Assembly (NCBI GenBank): GCA_963717255.1
Contig: CAVQVT010000007.1
Coordinates: forward strand, 186,001-250,000
Reading direction: 5' to 3'
Source: CAIYQJ01 sp963717255
Lineage (GTDB): Bacteria; Chloroflexota; Limnocylindria; Limnocylindrales; CSP1-4
Length of the DNA: 64,000 nt
Positions 16,304 through 25,942 of this stretch are shown piece by piece. A program made the position numbers and the translations under genes. Position 1 is the stretch's first letter; every line of letters starts with the position of its first letter. Below the pieces are notes generated by a model. The model saw only the letters and a list, made by a program, of their open reading frames with translations. It made no database searches and was not told the DNA's origin.

Positions 16304-16849
16304 ATGGCCAGACCCACGACGGCAGCGCGGCGGTACGCCGAGGCGGCCTTCTCCCTCGCGAAGGAGGCGGATGCCCTCGACCGGTGGGCGGCCGACCTCG
16401 CCACGGCGGCGGGCATCATGTCGATGCCCGAGGTGGCCCGCGTCGTCGGCGATCCCTCGGTCCCGCTGCAGTCGCGCCGAGACGTCATCGGCGCACTGCT
16501 GGGGACCCGCGTCTCGCCGTCCGTCGTGAAGCTGGTGCTCCTCCTCTTGGAGCGGGGCCGGGTGGACATCCTGCCCGTCGTCTCCTCCGAGTACCGGCGC
16601 CTTCTCAACCGTGAGCGTGGCGTCGTCGAGGCGCGGGTGACCAGCGCGATCCCCCTCGAACAGTCCGAGGTCGAGGCCCTCCGCGAGCGCATCGCGGAGA
16701 CGGCGGGCGGCACGGTCGACCTCACCACCGCGGTGGATCCCGCCCTCATCGGAGGGCTCACGATCCGCGTGGGCGACACACTCATCGATGCGAGCGTCCG
16801 GGGCCGGCTCGAGCGGCTCCGGGAGCGCCTCACGGAGGGCGCGCGCTAG
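16304..16849 (+). CDS. atpH: ATP synthase F1 subunit delta
   Basis: A 181-residue OSCP/delta subunit that links the peripheral stalk to the top of F1. Its N-terminus TAARRYAEAAFSLAKEA and C-terminal segment DPALIGGLTIRVGDTLIDASVRGRL are both diagnostic (GG near residue 148). It starts 3 bases after atpF and is followed by a 63-base gap before atpA. Confidence 0.95.
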   Translation: MARPTTAARRYAEAAFSLAKEADALDRWAADLATAAGIMSMPEVARVVGDPSVPLQSRRDVIGALLGTRVSPSVVKLVLLLLERGRVDILPVVSSEYRRLLNRERGVVEARVTSAIPLEQSEVEALRERIAETAGGTVDLTTAVDPALIGGLTIRVGDTLIDASVRGRLERLRERLTEGAR

Positions 16850-16912
16850 CGCGCAGGACCGGCGCCCCCCGGCGCGCCCTCAGCGGCCGACCAGGGCCAC
16901 AACGGAGAAGCG

Positions 16913-18445
16913 ATGGCCATCCGATCCGACGAGATCATCAGCATCATCAAGTCCCAGATCGCCGGGTTCGACGGCGCCGCCGAGACGCGGAACGTCGGCA
17001 CCGTGGTCGAGGTCGGCGACGGCATCGCGCAGGTCTACGGCCTGCAGGGAGCGCTCTCCTCGGAGCTCCTCGAGTTCCCGGGCGGGGTCATGGGCATGGC
17101 ACTCAACCTCGAGGAGGAGACCGTCGGCGCGGTGATCCTCGGCGACGACACGGGGATCAAGGAAGGCGACATCGTCAAGACGACCGGCTCGGTCGTGGAG
17201 GTGCCCGTCGGCCAGGCGCTCGTCGGCCGCGTGGTGGACCCGCTCGGCCGGCCGCTCGACGACAAGGGCCCCATCGCGACCACGCGCACCCGTCCGGTCG
17301 AGCGCATCGCCCCCGGCGTCATCGTGCGCCAGGGGGTCGACACGCCGGTCCAGACCGGCATCAAGGCGATCGACGCGCTCATCCCGATCGGCCGCGGCCA
17401 GCGCGAGCTCATCATCGGCGACCGCCAGACCGGCAAGACCGCCATCGCGATCGACGCGATCATCAACCAGAAGGGCGAGGGCCTCGTCTGCATCTACGTG
17501 GCGATCGGGCAGAAGCTCTCCACGGTCGCGAAGACCGTCGCGATCCTCGAGCAGCACGGCGCCATGGACCACACGATCGTGGTCGTCGCCGGCGCGGAGG
17601 ACCCGGCGCCGCTCCAGTACCTCGCACCGTACGCGGGTGTCGCGATGGGCGAGGAGGTCATGGAGAACGGTGTCGAGCTCGACGGCCACCTCGTCAAGGA
17701 CGCCCTGTGCGTCTACGACGACCTGTCCAAGCACGCGTGGGCGTACCGGGAGATGTCCCTCCTCCTGCGCCGCCCACCGGGCCGCGAGGCGTACCCGGGC
17801 GACGTCTTCTACCTCCACAGCCGGCTTCTCGAGCGCGCGGCGCGCCTGAACGAGGCGAACGGCGGCGGCTCGCTCACGGCCCTCCCGATCATCGAGACGC
17901 AGGCGGGCGACGTGTCCGCCTACATCCCGACGAACGTCATCTCGATCACCGACGGCCAGATCTTCCTCGAGACCGACCTCTTCAACGCCGGCCAGAGGCC
18001 CGCGCTGAACATCGGCATCTCGGTCAGCCGCGTGGGCTCCGCGGCCCAGACGAAGGCGATGAAGAAGGTCGCCGGCCCGCTCAAGCTCGACCTGGCCCAG
18101 TACCGCGCGCTCGCGGCGTTCGCGCAGTTCGCGTCGGACCTCGACAAGGCCACCCGCGACCAGCTGACCCGCGGCGAGAAGCTCTCCGAGGTCATCAAGC
18201 AGCCGCAGTACCAGCCGCTCTCCGTCGAGAAGCAGGTCGCGATCCTCTACGTGGCGACGACCGGCAAGCTGGACGATGTCCCCACCCCGCGCGTCCGCGA
18301 GTTCGAGGCGGCGTTCTACCGCTTCCTCGAGACGGAGCGACCGCAGGTGCTCGAGGACCTCGGCACCGCAAAGACCCTCACCGACGAGATCGCGGCCGGC
18401 CTCACCGAGGCCGTGGACGCGTTCCGCCAGGCCTTCCTGGCGTAG
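16913..18445 (+). CDS. atpA: ATP synthase F1 subunit alpha
   Basis: A 510-residue non-catalytic nucleotide-binding subunit. The P-loop is GDRQTGKTAIA (about residues 169-179), and the arginine finger lies in the NIGISVSRVGSAAQ segment. Length and domains (beta-barrel, nucleotide-binding, C-terminal helical) are normal. A 150-base spacer separates it from atpG; I see no gene in that spacer. Confidence 0.98.
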   Translation: MAIRSDEIISIIKSQIAGFDGAAETRNVGTVVEVGDGIAQVYGLQGALSSELLEFPGGVMGMALNLEEETVGAVILGDDTGIKEGDIVKTTGSVVEVPVGQALVGRVVDPLGRPLDDKGPIATTRTRPVERIAPGVIVRQGVDTPVQTGIKAIDALIPIGRGQRELIIGDRQTGKTAIAIDAIINQKGEGLVCIYVAIGQKLSTVAKTVAILEQHGAMDHTIVVVAGAEDPAPLQYLAPYAGVAMGEEVMENGVELDGHLVKDALCVYDDLSKHAWAYREMSLLLRRPPGREAYPGDVFYLHSRLLERAARLNEANGGGSLTALPIIETQAGDVSAYIPTNVISITDGQIFLETDLFNAGQRPALNIGISVSRVGSAAQTKAMKKVAGPLKLDLAQYRALAAFAQFASDLDKATRDQLTRGEKLSEVIKQPQYQPLSVEKQVAILYVATTGKLDDVPTPRVREFEAAFYRFLETERPQVLEDLGTAKTLTDEIAAGLTEAVDAFRQAFLA

Positions 18446-18595
18446 GGCCTTCCGAGATGAGGATCCGCCGCCGATACGACCCAGGGCAAGGCGCCGCCGA
18501 GCACGCGAGCGAGCGCACTCCGCCGTGCGTGAGCGAGGGCGCGGAGGCGGCAACGCAGCCAAGGGCGCGGAGCGGCGGCGGCCTTGGAGTCCGCC

Positions 18596-19456
18596 GTGGC
18601 TAGTCAGCGGGACATCCGGCGGCGGATCGGCGCCGTCCGCAACATCAAGCAGATCACCCGCGCGATGCAGTTCGTCGCCGCGTCCAAGCTCAAGCGCGCC
18701 CAGGACGCGACGCTCGCCGCCCGGCCGTACAGCGACAAGATCGACGAGGTCATCGCGGACCTCGCCCAGGTGCTCTCCGGCGATGATCACCCGCTCTTCA
18801 CGAAGCGCGAGGAGGGCAAGCGCCTCATCGTCTTCATCACGACGGACCGCGGTCTTGCAGGTCCGCTGAACACGAACGCCATCCGTTTCGCGCTCCGCGA
18901 GATCGTGGAGCACGGCGAGAACGGCGGCGAGCTCTCCCTCGTCACCGTGGGACGGAAGGGCCGTGACGCGATGCGCCGTGCGAAGCTGCCGGTGGAGGCG
19001 CACTTCTCCGGCTTCGGCGACCGCCCCACATTCGCCGACGTGACGGCGCTCGCCCGTCTCGTGACGGACGACTTCCTGGCCGGCGACTACAACCGGGTGG
19101 ACGTCATCTACACGCGGTTCGTGAGCACCCTCGTGCAGCGCCCCACGATGGACCAGCTCCTCCCGATGGAGCCACACGAGGACACCGTGGGCATCCCGGG
19201 GAACCAGTTCATCTTCGAGCCGAGCCCGGCGGCGGTCCTCCAGCAGCTCCTTCCCCGGTACATCGCGACGCGCGTCTACCAGGCCGTGCTCGAGAACACC
19301 GCGAGCGAGTGGTCCAGCAAGATGATCGCGATGAAGAACGCGACGGAGAGCGCCGAGGACCTCATCGACGACCTGACCCTCTCGTACAACAAGGTCCGCC
19401 AGGCCAACATCACCCGCGAGATGATCGAGATCGCGTCCGGCGCGAGCGCGCGCTGA
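18596..19456 (+). CDS. atpG: ATP synthase F1 subunit gamma
   Basis: A 286-residue central rotor shaft. The N-terminal helix SQRDIRRRIGAVRNIKQITRAM and the C-terminal helix SYNKVRQANITREMIEIASGA are the conserved coiled-coil pair. The GTG at 18596 has GGAG 7 bases upstream and matches homologues; a TTG at 18584 would add four residues. Confidence 0.97.
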   Translation: MASQRDIRRRIGAVRNIKQITRAMQFVAASKLKRAQDATLAARPYSDKIDEVIADLAQVLSGDDHPLFTKREEGKRLIVFITTDRGLAGPLNTNAIRFALREIVEHGENGGELSLVTVGRKGRDAMRRAKLPVEAHFSGFGDRPTFADVTALARLVTDDFLAGDYNRVDVIYTRFVSTLVQRPTMDQLLPMEPHEDTVGIPGNQFIFEPSPAAVLQQLLPRYIATRVYQAVLENTASEWSSKMIAMKNATESAEDLIDDLTLSYNKVRQANITREMIEIASGASAR

Positions 19457-19472
19457 GACGCCCGACGGAGGC

Positions 19473-20897
19473 ATGACGACGCAGATGGCGACAGCCGCAC
19501 TCGCGACCGGCCGCGTGATCCAGATCACCGGTCCCGTCGTCGACATCGAGTTCCCGGCCGGCCGGCTGCCGGCGATCTACAACGCCGTCGAGATCGACCG
19601 CGGCGCCGGTGAGGAGCCGCTCGTGTGCGAGGTGCAGCAGCACCTCGGCAACGACTGGGTCCGCGCCGTGGCCATGACCACGACGGACGGCCTCGCACGC
19701 GGCGTCGCCGTCAGGGACACCGGCGGCCCGATCAGCGTGCCCGTCGGAGAGGTCACCCTCGGTCGAGTCTTCGACGTCCTCGGCCACCCGATCGACCTCA
19801 AGGGACCGGTCGAGGCGACGACGTACCTCCCCATCCATCGTGCTGCGCCGGCGTTCGACCAGCAGACGACCGAGACCGAGGTCTTCGAGACGGGCATCAA
19901 GGTCATCGATCTCGTCTGCCCCTTCGCGAAGGGCGGGAAGATCGGCATCTTCGGCGGTGCGGGTGTCGGAAAGACCGTCGTCATCCAGGAGCTCATCCGC
20001 AACGTCGCCCAGGAGCACGCGGGCTACTCGGTGTTCGCGGGCGTCGGGGAGCGCTCCCGGGAGGGCAACGACCTGATCAAGGAGATGACCGAGTCGGGCG
20101 TCATCGAGAAGACGGCCTTCGTCTTCGGCCAGATGAACGAGCCACCCGGCGCGCGCCTCCGCGTCGGCCTCACCGGCGTGACGATGGCGGAGTACTTCCG
20201 CGACGCCGAGGGCCGCGACGTGCTCCTCTTCATCGACAACATCTTCCGGTTCACGCAGGCCGGCTCGGAAGTCTCGGCGCTCCTCGGCCGGATGCCGTCC
20301 GCCGTGGGCTACCAGCCGAACCTCGCGACGGAGATGGCAGCCCTCCAGGAGCGGATCACCTCGACGAAGAAGGGCTCGATCACGAGCCTCCAGGCGGTCT
20401 TCGTCCCCGCGGACGACTACACCGACCCGGCGCCGGCGACCACGTTCGCCCACCTCGACGCGACGATCCGGCTCGAGCGCTGGATCACCGAGCTCGGCAT
20501 CTACCCGGCAGTGGACCCTCTCACCTCGACGTCCCGGATCCTCGACCCGCTCGTCGTCGGCACCGAACACTACGACGTGGCCCGCGAGACGCAGCGCGTC
20601 CTCCAGCGCTACCGCGACCTCCAGGACATCATCGCGATCCTCGGGATCGACGAGCTCTCCGAGGAGGACAAGTCCACGGTGGCGCGGGCGCGCCGGCTCC
20701 AGCGGTTCATGAGCCAGCCGTTCTTCGTGGCCGAGGTCTTCACCGGCCGCGCCGGCAAGTACGTGCCCATCAAGGACACGGTCGCCTCGTTCCGCGAGAT
20801 CCTCGAGGGCCGGACCGACGTGCTCCCCGAGCAGGCGTTCTTCCTGGCCGGCACCGTGGACGACGTCCGCGAGAACGCCGCCAAGCTGGGAGCGTAG
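19473..20897 (+). CDS. atpD: ATP synthase F1 subunit beta
   Basis: A 474-residue catalytic subunit. The Walker A is GGAGVGKTVVI, the catalytic Glu lies in GVGERSREGND, and Walker B is VLLFIDNIFRFTQAG. A regular C-terminal DELSEE-type loop appears as GIDELSEEDK. It begins 16 bases after atpG with a good GGAGG upstream. Confidence 0.98.
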   Translation: MTTQMATAALATGRVIQITGPVVDIEFPAGRLPAIYNAVEIDRGAGEEPLVCEVQQHLGNDWVRAVAMTTTDGLARGVAVRDTGGPISVPVGEVTLGRVFDVLGHPIDLKGPVEATTYLPIHRAAPAFDQQTTETEVFETGIKVIDLVCPFAKGGKIGIFGGAGVGKTVVIQELIRNVAQEHAGYSVFAGVGERSREGNDLIKEMTESGVIEKTAFVFGQMNEPPGARLRVGLTGVTMAEYFRDAEGRDVLLFIDNIFRFTQAGSEVSALLGRMPSAVGYQPNLATEMAALQERITSTKKGSITSLQAVFVPADDYTDPAPATTFAHLDATIRLERWITELGIYPAVDPLTSTSRILDPLVVGTEHYDVARETQRVLQRYRDLQDIIAILGIDELSEEDKSTVARARRLQRFMSQPFFVAEVFTGRAGKYVPIKDTVASFREILEGRTDVLPEQAFFLAGTVDDVRENAAKLGA

Positions 20898-20906
20898 GCA
20901 CGCGCC

Positions 20907-21335
20907 ATGTCGCTCCTCCTGGAGATCGTCACGCCGGAGAAGCTGGCATACCGTGACCAGGTGGACGAGGTCGTCGTCCCCGGGATCGACGGCCAGCTCG
21001 GCATCCTCCCGCACCACGCGCCGCTGCTCACGGTCCTCGGGGTCGGCGAGCTGCACATCCGCAAGGGCGGGGACGACGAGTACTTCGCCATCGTGGGCGG
21101 CTTCCTCCAGGTGCGCCCGGACAAGGTCGTCGTGATGGCCGAGACGGCGGACATGGCGTCAGAGATCGACCTCGAGCGGGCCGATCAGGCCCGGCGCGAC
21201 GCCGAGAAGGCGCTCTCGTCCACGTACGTGGAGCCCGCCGACATGGCGGCGGCTCGCGCGGCGCTCGATCGCGCTCTGCTCCGGATCCGCGTGGCTGAGC
21301 GACGGCATCACGAGGGCTCGCGCCACCGCGGCTGA
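20907..21335 (+). CDS. atpC: ATP synthase F1 subunit epsilon
   Basis: A 142-residue subunit with the N-terminal beta-sandwich (LLLEIVTPEKLAYRDQVDEVVVPGIDGQLGILPHHAPLL) and the two-helix C-terminal domain (residues about 88-135) that can inhibit ATP hydrolysis. It closes the operon; murA follows 46 bases later and may be co-transcribed. Confidence 0.96.
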   Translation: MSLLLEIVTPEKLAYRDQVDEVVVPGIDGQLGILPHHAPLLTVLGVGELHIRKGGDDEYFAIVGGFLQVRPDKVVVMAETADMASEIDLERADQARRDAEKALSSTYVEPADMAAARAALDRALLRIRVAERRHHEGSRHRG

Positions 21336-21381
21336 CGCGGACGACGCGGGAACCCTGCAGGGACGCACCGGAAGGACGACC

Positions 21382-22725
21382 GTGGCCGACGCACGCCCGT
21401 TCCACTGGGAGTACACGCCGCCGCCCGTCGCGCGGGAGATCTTCCGCGTCGAGGGCGGCCGGGCGCTCCGCGGGACGGTCCCGATCAGTGGCGCGAAGAA
21501 CGCCGCCCTCAAGATGATGGCCGCGGCCACGCTCACGGGCGAGCGGTGCCGCCTGACGAACGTCCCCGAGATCGAAGACGTGAGCGTCATGGCGGACACG
21601 CTGCGCGACCTCGGCGTCGTCGTGGACCACCCCGCGCCGAACACGTACGAGATCGCGTCCGGGGACGTCGACTGGCTCTTCGTCCCCCTCGAGGCCGCGG
21701 CGAAGATGCGGTCCTCGTTCATCCTCCTCGGGCCGATCCTCGCACGCTTCGGCCGGGTGATCATCAGCAACCCGGGAGGGGACCGGATCGGCCGCCGGCC
21801 GGTGGACCTCCACGTGGACGCCATGCGCGCACTCGGTGCCGAGATCGAGTACCGCAACGGCTACTACCTCGCGAAGGCGCCCGGCCGCCTCCGCGGCGGC
21901 ACGGTCGAGTTCCCGTTCGTCACGGTCATGGGGACGGAGAACGCGATCCTGGCGGCGACGCTCGCGGACGGGCACACGGTCATCCGCCCAGCGGCGCGGG
22001 AGCCCGAGATCGACGACCTCATCACCATGCTCCGTGCGATGGGCGCCGAGGTGGAACGGACCGAGCCGGACGTCATCGAGGTCGAGGGGCGTCGCCGCCT
22101 GCGCGGCGCGGACCACCGGGTCATGCCGGACCGGATCGAGACGGGCACATTCGTCATCGCCGCCGCCATCACGGGCGGCGATGTGGCCGTGGAGGGCGTC
22201 GACTGCGACCACCTCGGCGCGTTCCTCGACGTCATCACCTCGATGGGCGTCTCCATCGCGTGCGCGAAGGACCGGATCGAGGTGCGCGGCGCCCCGGCGG
22301 GGGGCGGCGCCTACCGCGCGGTGGACGTGACGACGGCCCCGTACCCCGGGTTCGCCACGGACCTTCAGCCCCCGACCGGCGTCCTGCTCTCCCAGGCGAC
22401 CGGCACGAGCCGGATCGACGAGACGATCTATGAGGACCGTCTCGAGTGGCTGTCCGGACTCGCGAAGATGGGCGCCACCGTCCGCGTCCTGGACCGACAC
22501 CGGGCCGAGATCGACGGCCCCGCGCGCCTCGTGGGCGGCGAGATGGAGATCGGCGATCTGCGGGCGGGTGCCTCGCTCATCCTGGCAGCGCTCGCCGCCG
22601 ACGGGACCTCCGTCATCCACGGCGCGCACCACGTCAAGCGGGGGTATGAGAACATCGAGCGTAAGTTCCTCGATCTGGGCGCGCGGATCGAGCGTCTCCA
22701 GGAGGATCCCGTCACCCCCGCATGA
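21382..22725 (+). CDS. murA: UDP-N-acetylglucosamine 1-carboxyvinyltransferase, Cys-to-Asp type
   Basis: A 447-residue EPSP-synthase-fold enzyme making the first committed step of peptidoglycan synthesis. The substrate Lys-Asn pair is in ISGAKNAALKM (residues 36-46). The active-site loop reads NPGGDRIGRRPVDLH, so residue 134, equivalent to Cys115 of E. coli MurA, is Asp. Asp at this site is known from fosfomycin-insensitive MurA of mycobacteria, chlamydiae and Borrelia. An extra 20 or so residues precede the usual N-terminus. The GTG at 21382 has GGAAGG upstream. mreB overlaps its stop by 4 bases. Confidence 0.95.
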   Translation: MADARPFHWEYTPPPVAREIFRVEGGRALRGTVPISGAKNAALKMMAAATLTGERCRLTNVPEIEDVSVMADTLRDLGVVVDHPAPNTYEIASGDVDWLFVPLEAAAKMRSSFILLGPILARFGRVIISNPGGDRIGRRPVDLHVDAMRALGAEIEYRNGYYLAKAPGRLRGGTVEFPFVTVMGTENAILAATLADGHTVIRPAAREPEIDDLITMLRAMGAEVERTEPDVIEVEGRRRLRGADHRVMPDRIETGTFVIAAAITGGDVAVEGVDCDHLGAFLDVITSMGVSIACAKDRIEVRGAPAGGGAYRAVDVTTAPYPGFATDLQPPTGVLLSQATGTSRIDETIYEDRLEWLSGLAKMGATVRVLDRHRAEIDGPARLVGGEMEIGDLRAGASLILAALAADGTSVIHGAHHVKRGYENIERKFLDLGARIERLQEDPVTPA

Positions 22726-23720
22726 AGATCGGCATCGACCTCGGCACCGCGAACGTCCTCGTCTACGTGAAGGGCAAGGGCGTCGTCATCCGGGAGCCTT
22801 CTGTCGTCGCGGTGAGCGAGGACAACCGCATCGTCGCGGTGGGCGAAGAGGCGCGGGAGATGATCGGCCGGACACCCGGCAGCATCACCGCGATCCGTCC
22901 CATGAAGGACGGCGTCATCGCCGACTACGTCATCACCGAGGCGATGCTCCGCTACTTCATCGGCCGCGCCACCAAGGGCTCGTTCAGCCTGACCAAGCCC
23001 GAGGTCATGATCAGCGTCCCGGCCGGCGTGACCAGCGTGGAGAAGCGCGCGGTGCGCGATGCGGCCCTCAAGGCGGGCGCCCGCGAGGCCTACCTGATCG
23101 AGGAGCCGCTCGCCGCCGCGATCGGGGCGAGCGTCCCGATCAGCAGCCCGTCGGGGAACATGATCATCGACATCGGGGGCGGGACGTCCGAGATCGCGGT
23201 CATCAGCCTCGGCGGGATCGTCGTGAGCCAGAGCCTCCGGATCGGCGGCAACCGCTTTGACGAGTCGATCGCCAGCTACATCCGGAAGAAGTACAACCTC
23301 ATGATCGGCGAGCGGACGGCCGAGGAGGTCAAGATCCAGATCGGGACCGCGATCCCGTTGGAGCGCGAGCTCCAGATGGACGTCCGCGGCCGCGACCTCA
23401 TCGCCGGCCTGCCGCGCACGATCCCGATCACCAGCTCGGAGGTGATGGAGGCGATCGAGCTCCCGCTCCAGGCGGTCGTCACCGCGGTCCGCCAGGTCCT
23501 CGAGCAGACCCCTCCGGAGCTCTCGAGCGACATCATCGACAAGGGGATGGTGATGTCGGGCGGCGGCTCCCTCCTCCGCAGCTTCGACCGCCTCCTCACC
23601 CAGGTGACCGGCGTGCCCTGCCACGTCGCGGAGAACCCGCTCAACTGCGTCGCCATGGGCACGGGCCTCGCCCTCGAGCACTTCGACTTCTTCAAGAAGT
23701 CGCTGGTGCAGCAGATCTGA
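22722..23720 (+). CDS. mreB: Rod-shape-determining protein, MreB/Mbl family
   Basis: A 332-residue bacterial actin that organises lateral wall synthesis. It has the phosphate 1 motif IGIDLGTANVLVYVKGKG, phosphate 2 IDIGGGTSEIAVISLGG, and the adenosine motif VMSGGGSLLRSFDRLL. Its position after murA matches mbl in Bacillus. The murA stop overlaps its ATG (ATGA). No mreC/mreD follow, so the partners must be elsewhere. Confidence 0.95.
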   Translation: MKIGIDLGTANVLVYVKGKGVVIREPSVVAVSEDNRIVAVGEEAREMIGRTPGSITAIRPMKDGVIADYVITEAMLRYFIGRATKGSFSLTKPEVMISVPAGVTSVEKRAVRDAALKAGAREAYLIEEPLAAAIGASVPISSPSGNMIIDIGGGTSEIAVISLGGIVVSQSLRIGGNRFDESIASYIRKKYNLMIGERTAEEVKIQIGTAIPLERELQMDVRGRDLIAGLPRTIPITSSEVMEAIELPLQAVVTAVRQVLEQTPPELSSDIIDKGMVMSGGGSLLRSFDRLLTQVTGVPCHVAENPLNCVAMGTGLALEHFDFFKKSLVQQI

Positions 23721-23730
23721 GGGCGGCGGC

Positions 23731-24504
23731 GTGACGCCCGGCCGCCGAGCCTTCGTCGACCTCCACTGTCACACGCGGGCGAGCTTCGATTCGCTCTCGG
23801 ACCCGGTGAAGGTCGCCCGGACGGCGCAGCGGCGCGGCCTCACGCATCTCGCGATCACCGACCACGACACGATCGAGGGTGCGCTCCGGGCCCGCGACGC
23901 GCGGGTCGACGGGCTGTCGATCATCGTCGGCGAGGAGGTGAAGACGGCGGCGGGCGACCTCATCTGCCTCTTCCTGGAACGCGCCGTCCCACCCGGTCTC
24001 CCGATCGCCGAGACGATCGCGGCGGTCCGAGAGCAGGGCGGGCTCGTCGGGATCCCGCATCCGTTCGACGGCTACCGGAACTCGGTCCTGCGCGACGAGG
24101 GTCTCGCCTCGGTCGCGTCGCTGGTGGACTACGTCGAGACGCACAACGCGCGCGTCATGATGGGCGAGGGGAACGAGAAGGCCGCCGTCTTCGCCGCAGA
24201 CCGCGGGCTGCCCGGGGTCTCCGTCTCCGATGCGCACACGATCCTCGAGGTCGGCGTCGCGTCCACGATCCTGGACCTCGACCCGTCCACGCCGGCCGGC
24301 CTGCTCGCCGCGCTCCCGGGTGCCCACCTTGCGACGGGACGCGCCACGTACTTCGTCCGCCTGGTGACGCCCGTCGCGAAGGTCCTCCAGCGGGCTCGCG
24401 GCGTCCGGCGCGTCGCGCCCGCGGCCGTGCCCGCGAGCGGCACCGAACCGGCCGAGGGCACCGCGGACCCGGGTGGCGCCGGAGACACAGGGGACGCCCG
24501 ATGA
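23731..24504 (+). CDS. PHP-domain phosphoesterase
   Basis: A 257-residue protein of the PHP fold. Metal ligands are visible in DLHCHTRASFDSLSD (HxH), ITDHDTIEGA, GEEVKT, IPHPFDGYRNS and VSDAHT. Such enzymes hydrolyse nucleotide or sugar phosphates, for example RnaAM-type 5'-3' exoribonucleases, or serve in tRNA metabolism. The last 30 residues are Ala/Gly/Pro-rich. The next gene overlaps by 4 bases (ATGA), implying coupled expression with a flippase-like membrane protein. Confidence 0.85.
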   Translation: MTPGRRAFVDLHCHTRASFDSLSDPVKVARTAQRRGLTHLAITDHDTIEGALRARDARVDGLSIIVGEEVKTAAGDLICLFLERAVPPGLPIAETIAAVREQGGLVGIPHPFDGYRNSVLRDEGLASVASLVDYVETHNARVMMGEGNEKAAVFAADRGLPGVSVSDAHTILEVGVASTILDLDPSTPAGLLAALPGAHLATGRATYFVRLVTPVAKVLQRARGVRRVAPAAVPASGTEPAEGTADPGGAGDTGDAR

Positions 24505-25760
24505 CCGGCACCCGGGAGCCGGCCGAGCAGGTACCGCCCGCGGGCCCTCGGTCGCAGCCCGACGGCCCGGCATCGCCCGAAGGGTCTTCCGCCCCGGACC
24601 CCCGGCCCGGCTCGCGCGCAGGGGACGGGCGACACGACGAGCTCGAGAGCCCGCTCCGCCTCGAGGAGGAGCTGTTCGAGGATCCGGCCCAGCTCGAGCG
24701 CGAGGTCACGGCGGATCAGGTCTCCCTCACGCGCCGTCTCCGACAGCCGCGGACGATCATCTCGCTCGTCCTCCCGCTCGTCCTCCTCGTCCTCGTCCTC
24801 CGGGTCGTCCTCTCGATCGACTTCCAGGAGCTCTTCGCGGCGGTCCTCGACGCGAACATGTGGCTCCTGCTCGCGGCGTTCCTCGTGTACTACATCGGCT
24901 TCCCACTGCGCGGCTACCGATGGATCCTGCTCCTGCGTGGGTCGGGGATCCGGATCCGGACGATCGACGGGACGCACATCATCTTCCTGTCCTGGCTGGT
25001 CAACTGCCTCGTCCCGGCCAAGCTCGGTGACGTGTATCGGGCGTACCTCCTGAAGTCGAACGCGCCGGTCTCGCTCTCGCGCACCTTCGGGACCGTCTTC
25101 ATCGAGCGGATCCTCGACCTCTTCGTCATCGCGATCCTGGGCCTCGCGGCCGGCTTCTGGAGCTTCCGCATCGACATGCCCCCGTCGATCCGGTTCGTCG
25201 TCGCCCTCGGCGTCGGCGTGGTGATCGTCCTTGCGGTCGGGCTCATCACGATGCGGAGCTTCGGGCGACGCATCCTCGTCCGGCTTCCGCTTCCCGCCCG
25301 CGTGCTCGAGCTGTACGATCGCTTCGAGGAGGGCGTCTTCGGGTCGATCGGCCCGCGCGCCCTCCCCGGCCTCCTCGTCCTCACGGGTCTCATCTGGATG
25401 ACGGAGGCGCTCCGCCTCTACTTCGTCGTCGAGGCCCTCGGCTTCCCGGACGTCTCCCTCGGGCTCTCGGGCGCCGCGTTCGTCGCCCTCGTCGGCTCGC
25501 TCCTCACCGCCGTCCCGCTCAGCCCGGCGGGGCTCGGCATCGTCGAGCTCGGGGTCGTCGGCGTCCTCACGGCCGCCTACGGCATCCCGCTCCAGGAGGC
25601 CACGACGATCGCGCTTGTGGATCGCGCGATCAGCGTCCTCTCGGTCATCGTGCTCGGGGCGATCGTCTACGCGATCTCGCCGATCCGTCGCGGTCGCGGC
25701 ATCCCGTGCGTGGAGACCGAGCCCGAGCCGGCCGTCGCCGGCGCCGCTCCGACGACCTGA
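24501..25760 (+). CDS. Lysylphosphatidylglycerol synthase TM-domain / flippase-like protein
   Basis: A 419-residue protein. Residues 1-85 are hydrophilic and disordered; the remainder carries about eight helices of the LPG_synthase_TM (AglD/YbhN, DUF2079-like) family, with the typical RGYRWILLLRGSGIRI and GDVYRAYLLKS segments and SPAGLGIVELGVVG near residue 340. No aminoacyl-transferase domain is attached, so lipid or polyprenyl-glycan transport is more likely than lysinylation. The role is inferred from the family only. Confidence 0.85.
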   Translation: MTGTREPAEQVPPAGPRSQPDGPASPEGSSAPDPRPGSRAGDGRHDELESPLRLEEELFEDPAQLEREVTADQVSLTRRLRQPRTIISLVLPLVLLVLVLRVVLSIDFQELFAAVLDANMWLLLAAFLVYYIGFPLRGYRWILLLRGSGIRIRTIDGTHIIFLSWLVNCLVPAKLGDVYRAYLLKSNAPVSLSRTFGTVFIERILDLFVIAILGLAAGFWSFRIDMPPSIRFVVALGVGVVIVLAVGLITMRSFGRRILVRLPLPARVLELYDRFEEGVFGSIGPRALPGLLVLTGLIWMTEALRLYFVVEALGFPDVSLGLSGAAFVALVGSLLTAVPLSPAGLGIVELGVVGVLTAAYGIPLQEATTIALVDRAISVLSVIVLGAIVYAISPIRRGRGIPCVETEPEPAVAGAAPTT

Positions 25761-25942
25761 CCCGCGCGTCGCCCCGGCCGCATGCGCTCCCGGGACGGGT
25801 CCGGGCCGCCGACCGTACCGGTCACGCCCCGTACTCCCGGCGCCCTCCGGCGCGGTACCACCGACTCATACCTCGGTGCATCGCGTCATCGCATAGTGGC
25901 TCTGCTGCCGAGCATGGCGGCGGCATCGAAAGGGTCAGGCAG

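Noticed and set aside
18446..18595. A small gene in the atpA-atpG spacer
   Set aside because: Frames here are short and Arg-rich, and the start of atpG explains the Shine-Dalgarno sequence.
16880..19546. An 888-codon open frame antisense to atpA-atpG
   Set aside because: It mirrors the codon positions of three highly conserved genes. Long antisense frames are expected when third positions are G/C, and the protein is low-complexity Arg/Glu/Ala without a domain.
19410..21056. A 548-codon frame antisense to atpD
   Set aside because: Shadow of the conserved beta subunit gene; no Shine-Dalgarno sequence or homology pattern.
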